Assembly (NCBI GenBank): GCA_006844765.1
Contig: SPJV01000105.1
Coordinates: forward strand, 1-64,000
From: Alphaproteobacteria bacterium
GTDB taxonomy: Bacteria > Pseudomonadota > Alphaproteobacteria > UBA8366 > Aestuariispiraceae
Length of the DNA stretch: 64,000 nucleotides
Reading direction: 5' to 3'
Numbering within the stretch: the first letter of the stretch is position 1; every line of letters begins with the position of its first letter. Of this stretch, positions 21,201 through 26,738 are shown piece after piece. Position numbers and translations under genes: made by a program. The notes under the pieces were generated by a model. It worked only from the letters and a program-made list of their open reading frames with translations, searched no databases and was not told where the DNA came from.

Positions 21201-23372
21201 GCCTTTAGCTTTGATACCAATCCGGTTGTGATCGGTGATTTCGATAACGACAATGGCTTGCAGGAGAACTTCCGGGGCGAGATCACGGAAGTTCGGTTCT
21301 GGGATATCGCACGAGGCGCGACCGAGATTTCCGAGAATTTCAACACCCGCCTAACCGGGCAGGAGAGTGCGGACCTGGTTGGATATTGGCCTTTGGCAGG
21401 CTCGGAAGATGATGGGGCGTCCACCGTGGTCGACCTGTCAGCGACCGGAAATAACGGAACGCTTCAGAATGGCGCCAGTTTCGAACTCCCGGCTCCGGTT
21501 ATTCAAGGCAATGAAGTTACGACGCATGGCGACAATAATGTTGCCGGTCGTTTCGATACATTTGAAGTCGAAGGCACCCGGGCCTTTGCGCTTTCGGGAG
21601 AGACATCGTCGACAACGACGCATTCCATTAAGACAGTCGCGGGGCAGGGCGAGTTTCGCTTGAACAAGACGGATGGAACCTGGGTCTTCGATCCGGTTGA
21701 TGGTTTCTCTGGCTCTGTCGCCTTCACCTTGGAGGCAACGGGGAGTGACACCGGCGCTTCCGTGAAGGATAGCGAGACTGTGACCGTGACCGTAGTCGCC
21801 GACACGGAAGTCCGAAGTGCCGGCGGTGTCCTGCAGTTCGACGGGGTCGATGATCTGGTGACGGTCAGTCACAACAGCGCGCTTGATCCAGGCGTCGGTC
21901 AGGACTTTACCGTTGAAGGCTGGGTATATCACGCGGCTTCGGGTGCGGAGACGATCGTAGAAAAATCCGTGGTCAGTGGCCTTACCGGATATCGCGTTGG
22001 AACGGATGCGAGCAATAACCTGCAGTTGGAACTCTTTAACAACGGCACAACGATAAACGTCACATCCAGCACCGCGCTTGCGCAAGATGCTTGGCACCAT
22101 GTCGCTTTTGTGGCGGACAGGGATGGCAATGGAAGCCTGTATCTGGATGGTGCGGAAGTGGGCAGTAGTTCTATTACTGCCTTTAATGCTTTGAGCCTTA
22201 CGAATGGTGCGACTTTCCGGATCGGGAATTCGGAGGTTACGGGCAAAGAAGGGTGGACTGGTGCGATTGATGAAGTGCGTTTTTGGGATAAGGCGCGCTC
22301 GGCTGCGGAGATACAGGATACCTTCCGCGATCAATTGAATGGCGACGAAGCCAATTTGCAGGGGTATTGGCGCTTTGACGCCGTCAATAGCGGGATTGTG
22401 GTGGATGTATCCGGCTCTGGGAACAACGCGACCATAGGGACCGCGGCAGCCGTCGCTTCCAACGATCCGGCCTTTATCGGTAACCTTGATCGCGGTTTGG
22501 ACTTCAATGGATCGCAGAATGTTGATTTTGGGAGTTCCAGCTTCGAGATCGGATCCGGCGATGCGACTATCGCGGTTTGGCTCAATATTGATGATGGTGC
22601 GGCCAATCAGACCATCTTGGATCGCTTCGATGGATCAGAAGGCTATCAGTGGCGCATTGATGGATCCAATAATCTCGTCATGACGATTGCGGATGGCACC
22701 GACACGGAGACAGCAACGATCTCGCTCGCTGGATTAACGGGTGGCTGGCATCACTTCGCGATGACGTTCAATTCTAACGATCCAATTTACAGCTATGTTG
22801 ACGGCCAAGCTGCAGGTGTCTCAGTCGGGGGCTCCGCAGGGGTTCCAATTGCGGGCTCTCAGACGAACCTATTTGCTGGTTCTACATCAACAGGAACAGA
22901 GTTTTTCACCGGTCAAATGAATGATCTGGTGACCTCTTCCACGGAGTTCACGTCAGGGCAGATTTCTCAACTAGCGAGTGGCAGTTATACAGCCCTTCCT
23001 CCTCTCTCTAATCATTATCGGTTTAATGAGGTTGGTGCCACAGAGACATTGGATGATGCGGGGATACTGAATAATGACGTGCTTTCTGCGAGTTACAGCG
23101 CAACCTTGACGGAACTTGGCCCGGAGATTTTCTCCTCGAAACTCGCGGTTCAGACGGGGCATGAGATTTCCGGTACCGTAACCGGTGTATCGAATGCGAC
23201 CAGTTTTGCCGTCGCCGGTACCGCCGACAATGGAACCGTCACAATTGACAGCGCCACTGGCCATTGGACTTATGAAGGCACATTTGCCGGCAGCGATACA
23301 TTCAGCTTCCAAGTGACGGACAGTGCTGGCACGGTATCTGAGAAACAGGTAACGGTGGAAGTGTCAGCCTAA
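9261..23372 (+). CDS. Giant type I-secreted surface protein (FecR-like, RTX, 11 LamG-like modules)
   Basis: A 4703-residue protein, probably an exported adhesin. There is no Sec signal. In order: a FecR-like domain (about 131-243); a Glu/Ala-rich acidic linker (356-487); a Gly/Ser/Thr-rich stretch (to about 657); two blocks of RTX GGxGxD-type calcium repeats (673-713 and 787-841); a first LamG-like module (about 996-1215); propeller-like VAVWQ repeats (about 1400-1815); then ten more LamG-like modules mixed with cadherin/VCBS-like domains to the end. LamG modules bear W-H-H-V-A, YLDG and DEVRxWN signatures and probably bind glycans or proteins. The C-terminus ends in a VCBS-like module and not in RTX repeats. 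The start is uncertain: GTG 9261 or GTG 9276, neither with a strong ribosome site. TolC, ABC and HlyD genes flank it. Confidence 0.85.
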   Translation: MGTGKVASRFEDKDQSRAFGGAEATPALGEITVEASAVSGNALAVPGGDQLFGASFARDGADLTIQGADGLAVRVLSYFSSETPLSLTTEGGGTIDAAMVGNLVGSLAPGQVADAGGRVQLAQASEAVGSVSDVSGAATIIRTDGTEVAAEAGTPIFQNDRIETDSDGSIGMVFADNSTFSLGSEGRLVIDELVYDPNADSGMTMNLLQGTFSFVSGQIAKTGDESMTIVTPVATIGIRGTAGAGGVNTVVLLQEEGADDGSDGGGQDAGGYIGEITFRTQAGETRLTQPNQGASATGPNDAPQTRFFSSDEVSNSFGGALKSLPSDIPAAQSSRAQNNNNDAQQGPTEGDQGQGGESEDEAPQDSEGEGSGEGEEAAEEAPEEEAVEEETEEETEEEAEEEAPEEEATEEEATEDAAEEGAEDGQDAAAEDSAEAGAEEAAGPAPGEEGGEAQAGEDAAGAEDAAQGEESGQESGENSGEDAAEQVALNAEGEGGDTGEAGETAGGEGSGEDGSGGTEGGAEGGSEASGESAASGSEGGDGGQSGDQSGDSSSGDSQSSGTTTGSQTSTQTTDTSVANLPQTAPGDVAAGNQTVTPNTGGGDDGSSGSVESLPTSGTNSSGDTSGSTETEAPIDTTTGSNDDTVVVEDPEPVQESVTRGTRSSGITGEDITGTSGSDNITASTGDDIVRGGNGDDTLVGGTGAGNDTYYGGNETTDNSINDAIVYSSSVLGVTVNLNGELASEGSTFNGLSVPTGIFAIENGSLFLHASGSEIDLDQLFGIEHVTGGSGNDTITGNTSANTISGGAGNDTLAGWDGDTSSSGPGADVILGGAGDDTITYFTEYTSVPASEGTVLLDGGADTDTIKLELESGESFDFAGAVSQLTNFETLSLDTVISIAGQSAQSGASITLSANVVESVTSGNTLLVKGTDGETINLSDAAGWSFARTDIEATGDVAVFENVDAVSAVTRTLRVDDGTNISLSGVTRAPELDLTAQRALSFNGSTDFVNFGNHFSEAGSAGITIDAHFQWSGTAPSSAMTVFAKGNQTAGDAGYSAFLDSNGSLVVRINSNGGSLEAEQAASRIDMTGKAAGLYQVTMVINPAISGSVTAKVEGYLDGSATGWSAGDGGSISDDSYTGPISGTSNIFAVGANNGTGTPNNFFNGIIDELRVFGGAKPSDEVALLADSATSIPVSSPSQDGVDLQSWFRFNGVSTSTISDLNSSSGVTGTVNGSPTVVAVDSSLTDIFSNGVLAAEVVENAAEASINGFQVQSLTGGGIIRDGDTSATSLGIVATSFDNTNGQWKFKLENDEVFQNVPTVAASGGLALGRNDFLKFVPNAGATADGTFTFRGWDGSTFSAGSNQSDITSNIGTIVSTANVTGRVDITEINDAPTVVSNPTFGDEFVVNTQTGKSSEFNVRGVALDNGNFVAVWQDHDLHLESTGSALGFVSSPGTNTRAITIRVFDTNGNPISNTVQIDGFNNNPENVPKIAKLPDGGIAIVYNDRSGNDGGTGSNNGGLLDVLDFNSGTGALTTRIDNLPVAIEVDGAQASHNIAALTGGNVALTYTQNSGSAQGIALVVRDTSTGALVSGAAEIQVSATSTDRIAMAETSDGGFFVIYQDGTSLLAKRYNGTGSQVALDGTTGSGTLTITSGNTDDDRIDATTLSNGSIVVVYDDGANTSNNTGAVATFAIISTSGTITTGPSAVVTNAESQPEADSLRVLATADGGFIVSWTNDVAGSLSSTKDVVLAQKYDAAGVKVGTPFFASSTDSQEYKSGDLVETTTGEIFSLYRGGTGSDGDGISMLARRVEGNASFKEDGGAILVNPGISVTDVDSANFDGGILAVTLAGGETGDVLSIQNQGTGTGQIGLSGNDVSFSGSQIGTVSTFGSDLLPLTVTLNSSATPDATQALMRAVTFDHSAGTLNATTRTVSFTVSDGDGATSAAATRTIDVTAFDDNSLVHDGFIQLDGTSQFLEVGDASAVDLTGSFTIEAWARPDTVLSSLTSTDFVTLVSKYGDTSAERSYWLGFNSDGKLVLSMSDGTTDIDIVNNDFVAYEQDAWGHYAVSVDFTSRSVKFFKNGEQIGSTDSPILSSINNSTTSLGIGATLDDDSVTHRYDGDLGEVRLWSVARGDSDILNNYNQQIDPSSAGLSALYRMEGIADDGEVKDLTSGNSHAAAARGAPIDPTGSVMRFDGVDDDINLVSASSVLATGSGSFTWEAWVKVEPDQAAIGNILHIGTATSGGSATLRVNATGTFELNTFGSPSDIVSTATIADGTWHHVAVVYDNAGQTGQLYLDGIAEGGVASFVGDPLNLLSGDAIIGEDNAGGSNFLGEISDVRVWNTARSGNDINQFNDDRLTGGENALIGYWKLDETSGSSVTDSSTNSNLGIVNGATAIGTSTLPTIVPGQSNVLNIDGTAANGVVVADAAALRIQDDITIEAWVSFDSLGAATQTILSKYDTVTSQRSYLLEVVESSGNHNLKLTLNNGSGESPTDVTVQGATNIVAGQWYHVAGVRDGDAMKLFIDGVQESATSTITGNISSETNNLVLGYQDSQSGSSQTNVLDGQLMDVRLWSEARDPSDLGGAVTSGDTGLVGNWRLGESGTSTIAADWSGNGLDGVVSSPSRLQHSPEIQGVRAVIYEDTSLQGTAVGDDVVGTATFSVSGGVTSGSFQVLSTSNGKLQLNTTTGEWVYTPNDNSSGEDTFTINVTGSTSGSDSQTVSVNVLARDDAPSVDAGFGQALDFSGASSVVTIGAGQDGVFRTLNGDVTVEAIVKLDTLPGSGNVTIASMGGNGAGSGFNQLFKLEIDSAGNVVAGHQNGTNSDVLATGTAGIVAGETYHIAAVRDSSAENWLIYVDGTLIQTTSFAGNAPSGGANGDLTLGALSGGGSNVVDGVIDEVRIWNTVRSATDISTFRTLRLDGDETGLLAYYDFEDVTTGAQDKSLNNNDGVISGPTAIQSNLEELTGFDLDEDSFISLNGIRITDVDTTTGNLTVVLEVSSGKVSLNTGIAGGVGASGVIGNNSSKVIVSGTATEIANTFGADSALSYRPNDGFNGTDNLSITSSDGNTTASESLSITVDSVDDNPETSGGFLQFDGSSHFVQVANSPLIGAGSNFTVEGWVNVTSTSTQTIVGSWEEGNAERSFRLTLQDVSGTFAPVFEVSSDGTSVTTIQPTTGGAVSLNEWHHVAATLDADGNAKVLLDGNVVAASSGVGSLFQTDAPIGIGATLADGGASLTTTNLLKGGVDEVRFWSVERTVDQIQDSYQTQLVGNETGLTAYYRFDDQLPGEIQDITANNIDARRGGLKSNGDTSPDFVNNLVEALKFDGTDDFVTLTSGSELSTGAAAFTYEAWVRTSTTSDEVILGMGPNDSSRIDFGLSSTGQPFVKQGGTAVGIGTSSSSLDDGLWHHVAVVYDGTGSLTFYTDGRLGDTVTVSPLTVGTGALLGKAVDGSLPFNGDIAEVRIWNEARTTNEIDDAYNIPQSEDDPALIGWYRMVEDDTSGSNGLTDLSGSGIDGTISGATFTDVSPVIQGASVTTLARRSTSGLMNSDDVSGKPTFSVSGETSNTSDFSIISNASGELRIHKTTGEWFFNPASTFTGSTTFDLVANGSLSGTDTETITVSATSVNFEPGITSGILQFDSANSEKVVAGRGNSDALHITGDMTIEMWVNPTSQGTEQNLLSFQGSADDTSANNTQYGLSLMGDGTVKFLVESGEGLDVSFVFDQANIPQSQWSHIAVVRNTSGTQYELYVDGMLAQSFAGAFTPNGGSNSVLVLGAADATTTSQTFDGMMSEVRIWNDVRSATEVFANYDRQIANPSSEANLAGYYRFQEGDGTAILDSSNSNNTGAANGASHVNVLNGSVRFDGSDDNILIADNAAYKENTFTIEAWFQSQIGSSAGNQRIFTKEFGSNQQSFSLLLSNGQLNFKGLANATDFSFDQGSLLSADLRDGHWHHAAVTVDGTNAHLYLDGQLLQSIALPGAAFSFDTNPVVIGDFDNDNGLQENFRGEITEVRFWDIARGATEISENFNTRLTGQESADLVGYWPLAGSEDDGASTVVDLSATGNNGTLQNGASFELPAPVIQGNEVTTHGDNNVAGRFDTFEVEGTRAFALSGETSSTTTHSIKTVAGQGEFRLNKTDGTWVFDPVDGFSGSVAFTLEATGSDTGASVKDSETVTVTVVADTEVRSAGGVLQFDGVDDLVTVSHNSALDPGVGQDFTVEGWVYHAASGAETIVEKSVVSGLTGYRVGTDASNNLQLELFNNGTTINVTSSTALAQDAWHHVAFVADRDGNGSLYLDGAEVGSSSITAFNALSLTNGATFRIGNSEVTGKEGWTGAIDEVRFWDKARSAAEIQDTFRDQLNGDEANLQGYWRFDAVNSGIVVDVSGSGNNATIGTAAAVASNDPAFIGNLDRGLDFNGSQNVDFGSSSFEIGSGDATIAVWLNIDDGAANQTILDRFDGSEGYQWRIDGSNNLVMTIADGTDTETATISLAGLTGGWHHFAMTFNSNDPIYSYVDGQAAGVSVGGSAGVPIAGSQTNLFAGSTSTGTEFFTGQMNDLVTSSTEFTSGQISQLASGSYTALPPLSNHYRFNEVGATETLDDAGILNNDVLSASYSATLTELGPEIFSSKLAVQTGHEISGTVTGVSNATSFAVAGTADNGTVTIDSATGHWTYEGTFAGSDTFSFQVTDSAGTVSEKQVTVEVSA
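10326..10722 (+). other. Acidic low-complexity linker of the giant protein
   Basis: About 130 residues are dominated by Glu and Ala, with runs such as EEEATEEEATEDAAEEG, and the coding strand is almost all GA-rich. It separates the FecR-like domain from the RTX region and is probably disordered. Two Ala-Ala-Gly tripeptides occur (EEAAGPA and EDAAGAE). They are near, but do not match, the TAAG/PAAG sites cut by LapG-type proteases. Roughly 170 more residues rich in Gly, Ser and Thr follow. Confidence 0.8.
11278..11790 (+). repeat. Two RTX (GGxGxDxUx) calcium-repeat blocks
   Basis: Block one covers 11278-11400 with GSDNITAST, GDDIVRGGN and GDDTLVGGT units. Block two covers about 11619-11790 with GNDTITGNT, GNDTLAGWD and GDDTITYF units. 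They are separated by about 70 residues of non-repeat sequence. Such nonapeptides bind calcium and fold as a beta-roll outside the cell. In this protein they sit in the N-terminal fifth, which is unusual for type I substrates. Confidence 0.85.
12247..23060 (+). repeat. Array of 11 LamG/concanavalin-like modules
   Basis: Approximate module positions are 12247-12900, 15140-15790, 15822-16440, 16488-17130, 17463-18130, 18520-19200, 19215-19840, 20148-20820, 20832-21490, 21814-22460 and 22488-23060. Most begin with a LxFDGxxD strand, contain FTxEAWV, then WHHVAVxxD and LYLDG, and end with GxIDEVRxWNxxRS and GYWRxD. Modules often come in pairs, with a roughly 100-residue cadherin/VCBS-like domain (GEWxFxP pattern) between pairs. 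The 14-mer TGGCACCATGTCGC recurs exactly at 16092, 18810, 19476 and 22092. Confidence 0.8.
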
Positions 23373-23415
23373 TCCCGGCGTGTATGTTGGGGATGACCGG
23401 GAGAAAGCGGGGGGC

Positions 23416-25338
23416 ATGAGTGAGAAGCAACGCAAACGCGGCTTGCTGCGAGAAGTATTGCAGCCGCTTTTCTGGCGTTTGCCGGAGCTGGTTTCTATCA
23501 GCTTCTTCGCCAATATTCTCTCGCTCGCCGTGCCGGTCTTCGTCCTCCAGGTCTATGACCGGGTGGTTTTTCAAGCGGGTCTAACGACGCTTCAGGGCCT
23601 GGTCGCAGGCGTGCTGATCGCCGTCTCGTTCGATTTCATGCTGCGCCAGCTCCGCGGAAAACTCGTTCAGCGGATTGCGATACGGGTCGATGCGGATGTC
23701 GGGCGGATACTGTTTGGAAAACTGGCGAACCTGCCACTCGCGGTGATAGAAGGGCGCACGACCCCGCAGTGGCAGGCGCTGCACAGGGATTCAGAATCCG
23801 TTCGAAACATCGTCGCCGGGCCTCCTCTGGTATTGATGATCGATCTGCCCTTCGTCGCGATCTTCATCGGCGTCATCTGGGTGATCGCTGCACCTGTTGC
23901 CTGGGTGTTGACCCTGATTGTGCCGGTATTTTTGTTCCTGGCGATCCTGTCGCAGCGGATGATTGCAAAATCGACCGAAAAGGAGCGGGAGGCGACGACC
24001 AAGCGTGATGTCCAGGTCGCGGAGATGATCTTCGGACGCGCCACGATGAAGAGCCTGGGTGTTGCGCCATCCTTGTCAAATAAGTGGGAACAAAGGCAGG
24101 CGGATTTGGTGGATAGCGCCGTCCGCCGGGGCACATTGACCGACACATTCTCGCATCTCGGCATGTCATTGGGGCTTGTGGCGACCATTGTCATGACGTC
24201 GGTTGGCGCCTTGGCGATTATTGATCAGGAGCTCACAATGGGCGCCCTGATCGCGGCGAATATGCTGACGAACAAAGTAATCCAACCCATGAGCCAACTC
24301 GTCGGGATGTGGCGCCAGATTGTCGGCTTCCGGTCTTCTGCGAAGCGTTTGAATGAGCTGCTGAATACGGCGGATGAGGCGGGAGAGGTTTCGCTGGATC
24401 GACCCAGGCCGCGCGGAGAAATCATCCTGGAAAACGCGACATTCGGTTATGGCAAGGAAGCGCCTGCGATTTCCGGCGTGTCTGCACGCTTCGAACCGGG
24501 GGTGATGCATGGGATTATCGGCCCCAATGGCGGCGGTAAGACCACCCTGTTGAAACTGATGCAGCGGCTTTACCCCTTGCAGGAGGGGAGTGCGGCGATT
24601 GATGGTGTCGACATGACACAGCTCAGCCGGGCGCAGATTGCACGCTGGGTCGGCTATGTCCCGCAAGACCCCTTCCTGTTCAGTGGCAGCATTCGCGACA
24701 ATATCGCAAAAGGGCAGGAGGGAGTACCGGATGAAGCGATCCTGCAGGCGGCCCGGCTTGCGAATGTGGAAAGCTTTATCGATGCACTGCCGGATGGTTA
24801 TGGCACGGATATCGGCGAAAGCGGGCGGCGATTATCGACGGGACAGCGGCAACGGATCGCAATTGCCCGGGCCATGTTGGACGATCCGCCGATCCTGTTG
24901 CTGGATGAACCTTCTGCCAACTTGGATCGAGCCGCTGAAAACCATTTGGCGGAAACCTTGAGTGCCTTGTCCGTCGATCACACGGTCGTTGTCGTCTCCC
25001 ACAGCCCCGGAATGTTGGATGCATGTGGCACGATCCTTGTCCTTCAGGATGGGCGGGTGCTTCTGTCCGGGTCTTCGGATGAGGTGAAGGAGCAACTGTT
25101 TGGTGGTTCCGAACCAGCCGCGCCCACTTCGCCTGAGTTTGAAGCGCATACTTCGCCTGTTAAGCTTAATGAGACGGGCGCCGACGAAACAGCGCTGCCA
25201 TCCCCTTCTTCAGGTGAACAGACGGCGGGCGAGGAATCTGCGCCTCAAATGCCGGCGTCCGGACCACCAATCCGGCGTCGCCCCAAGGTACAGGTCAAAG
25301 TTGGTGAAACCCCGTCGAGCGAGGAGCCAATTACATGA
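23416..25338 (+). CDS. Type I secretion system permease/ATPase (PrtD/HlyB-like ABC exporter)
   Basis: A 640-residue half-transporter that should drive export of the giant protein across the inner membrane. A transmembrane domain covers about residues 20-320. The nucleotide-binding domain has Walker A GPNGGGKTT (near 368), signature LSTGQRQR (near 473) and Walker B ILLLDEPSANLD (near 494). There is no peptidase C39 or C39-like N-terminal domain. An extra Pro/Glu/Ser-rich tail of about 80 residues follows the ATPase domain and ends in a basic patch (IRRRPKVQVKV). The start at ATG 23416 follows a G-rich ribosome site; a GTG at 23380 would add 12 residues. It starts 43 bases after the giant gene and overlaps hlyD by ATGA. 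Confidence 0.92.
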   Translation: MSEKQRKRGLLREVLQPLFWRLPELVSISFFANILSLAVPVFVLQVYDRVVFQAGLTTLQGLVAGVLIAVSFDFMLRQLRGKLVQRIAIRVDADVGRILFGKLANLPLAVIEGRTTPQWQALHRDSESVRNIVAGPPLVLMIDLPFVAIFIGVIWVIAAPVAWVLTLIVPVFLFLAILSQRMIAKSTEKEREATTKRDVQVAEMIFGRATMKSLGVAPSLSNKWEQRQADLVDSAVRRGTLTDTFSHLGMSLGLVATIVMTSVGALAIIDQELTMGALIAANMLTNKVIQPMSQLVGMWRQIVGFRSSAKRLNELLNTADEAGEVSLDRPRPRGEIILENATFGYGKEAPAISGVSARFEPGVMHGIIGPNGGGKTTLLKLMQRLYPLQEGSAAIDGVDMTQLSRAQIARWVGYVPQDPFLFSGSIRDNIAKGQEGVPDEAILQAARLANVESFIDALPDGYGTDIGESGRRLSTGQRQRIAIARAMLDDPPILLLDEPSANLDRAAENHLAETLSALSVDHTVVVVSHSPGMLDACGTILVLQDGRVLLSGSSDEVKEQLFGGSEPAAPTSPEFEAHTSPVKLNETGADETALPSPSSGEQTAGEESAPQMPASGPPIRRRPKVQVKVGETPSSEEPIT

Positions 25339-26630
25339 GCCCGCTCGACCAAGTGATCCGCAAGTATCCAATACCAGGCTTTCAACCCTTGGCTTGGGGA
25401 ATTATGGTCCTGATCGCTGTTGCCCTTGTCTGGTCCCACTATGCGCGGCTGGACACCGTAGCGACCGCGCTGGGGGAAGTCGTCCCGCAAGGTCAGATTA
25501 AGACTGTGCAGCATCTCGAAGGCGGGGTCATCGATCAGATCCATGTCAAAGAGGGTGATAGCGTCACGCAAGGACAGCCGCTTATTCATCTCGACCTGCG
25601 GACCAGTGCGACAAATACGGATGAGTTGCGGGTCCGTCTGGACGGGCTTTTGCTCAAGCGAGTGCGGTTGCGGGCTGAGGCATCGGGCAGCAAGACACTT
25701 AATCTCCCTGATGATCTCGCCCAATCCCGCCCCTTGATGGCGGATGCGGAGTTGCAGTCTTTTCGGGGGCGCCTTGGGAACTTGGATAGTAAGGTCCGGG
25801 TGTTTGAGAAGCAGGAGCAACAGCGCAGCCTTGAGATTAACGAACTTAAAGTCAGGCGCGGTGTTGTTGTCGCTGATCTGAGACTGGCGCGGGAGAATTA
25901 TGACCGGATCCTGCCGCTTCTTGAGAAGCAACTGATTCCGCGCGATGAGGCCACCATTCTGGAGCGGGAAGTGCAGAAGTTGAATGGGGAGATCCGCACG
26001 ATTGATGCGTCCTTACCCCGTGCGCGCGCTGCCCTGGCCGAGGTCCGGGAGAAGCTTGCCAATGCTGGCATAGCATTCAAGACGGAGGCGGCGGGTCAGT
26101 TAGGCGAGACGGAGTTGGAAATCCGGCGGCATGAAAAACTCTTGGAGCGGGCGGTGAATGAAGTTGGGCGCTTGGCGATTGTCAGCCCCATTGCCGGTGT
26201 TGTGAAAACGCTGGCTCATAACACGGTCGGTGGCGTTATTCGCTCTGGCGAGCCGATCATGGAAATTGTCCCGAGCCAGGAACGCCTGGTCATCGAAGCG
26301 AAGATCGATCCTATCGATATCGGCCATATTCACCCCGATATGCCGGCAACGGTGAAGTTCACGACCTATGACTTTATTCGCTATGGCGCGTTGGAGGGTC
26401 GGATTGCGTCTATTGGTGCCGATATCGAAACCGACCCGCAGACCGGGGTGCAATTCTTTAAGGCGGTTGTTGAGACGGATGAGACGTTCCTCGATACCGG
26501 TGATGCGAAGTATGAAATTTTTCCGGGCATGCAGGCGACGGTTGATATTCATCTTGGCGATAAGACTGTCCTGGACTTTTTAATCCAACCAGTTCTTAAA
26601 ATGCGTTTGGAAGCCTTTCGGGAACGGTGA
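25335..26630 (+). CDS. HlyD family type I secretion periplasmic adaptor
   Basis: A 431-residue membrane-fusion protein linking the ABC exporter to the TolC-like channel. One N-terminal transmembrane helix (about 16-38, LAWGIMVLIAVALVW) leads into a split lipoyl domain, seen as GGVIDQIHVKEGDSVTQGQ near residue 60 and SPIAGVVKTLAHNTVGGVI near 290. Between them lie about 200 residues of coiled-coil hairpin rich in Glu, Arg and Leu. The C-terminus has the beta-barrel strand motif FKAVVETDE. Size is normal for HlyD/PrtE adaptors. Its start overlaps the exporter stop (ATGA), so the two are coupled. Confidence 0.93.
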   Translation: MSPLDQVIRKYPIPGFQPLAWGIMVLIAVALVWSHYARLDTVATALGEVVPQGQIKTVQHLEGGVIDQIHVKEGDSVTQGQPLIHLDLRTSATNTDELRVRLDGLLLKRVRLRAEASGSKTLNLPDDLAQSRPLMADAELQSFRGRLGNLDSKVRVFEKQEQQRSLEINELKVRRGVVVADLRLARENYDRILPLLEKQLIPRDEATILEREVQKLNGEIRTIDASLPRARAALAEVREKLANAGIAFKTEAAGQLGETELEIRRHEKLLERAVNEVGRLAIVSPIAGVVKTLAHNTVGGVIRSGEPIMEIVPSQERLVIEAKIDPIDIGHIHPDMPATVKFTTYDFIRYGALEGRIASIGADIETDPQTGVQFFKAVVETDETFLDTGDAKYEIFPGMQATVDIHLGDKTVLDFLIQPVLKMRLEAFRER

Positions 26631-26686
26631 GTGGCGATTATGCTCCCCCGCCTGATCCGGTAGAGGTAAGAGAACCCTTCAGTTTT

Positions 26687-26708
26687 GCTGGCGTAAAGCG
26701 TTGCCAGC
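26687..26708. promoter_or_regulatory. Inverted repeat between hlyD-like and M20 hydrolase genes
   Basis: The arms GCTGGC and GCCAGC are exact complements around a 10-base loop, in the 108-bp gap between two unrelated operons. No T-run follows, so it is a poor intrinsic terminator. It may be an operator for the next operon, which starts 30 bases downstream. Confidence 0.3.
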
Positions 26709-26738
26709 GATCTTTGCGACAAGGAAGTACTAGAAACC

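Noticed and set aside
11278..23060. Tandem DNA repeats taken for a CRISPR array or satellite
   Set aside because: The repeats are coding modules of unequal length with no uniform spacers.
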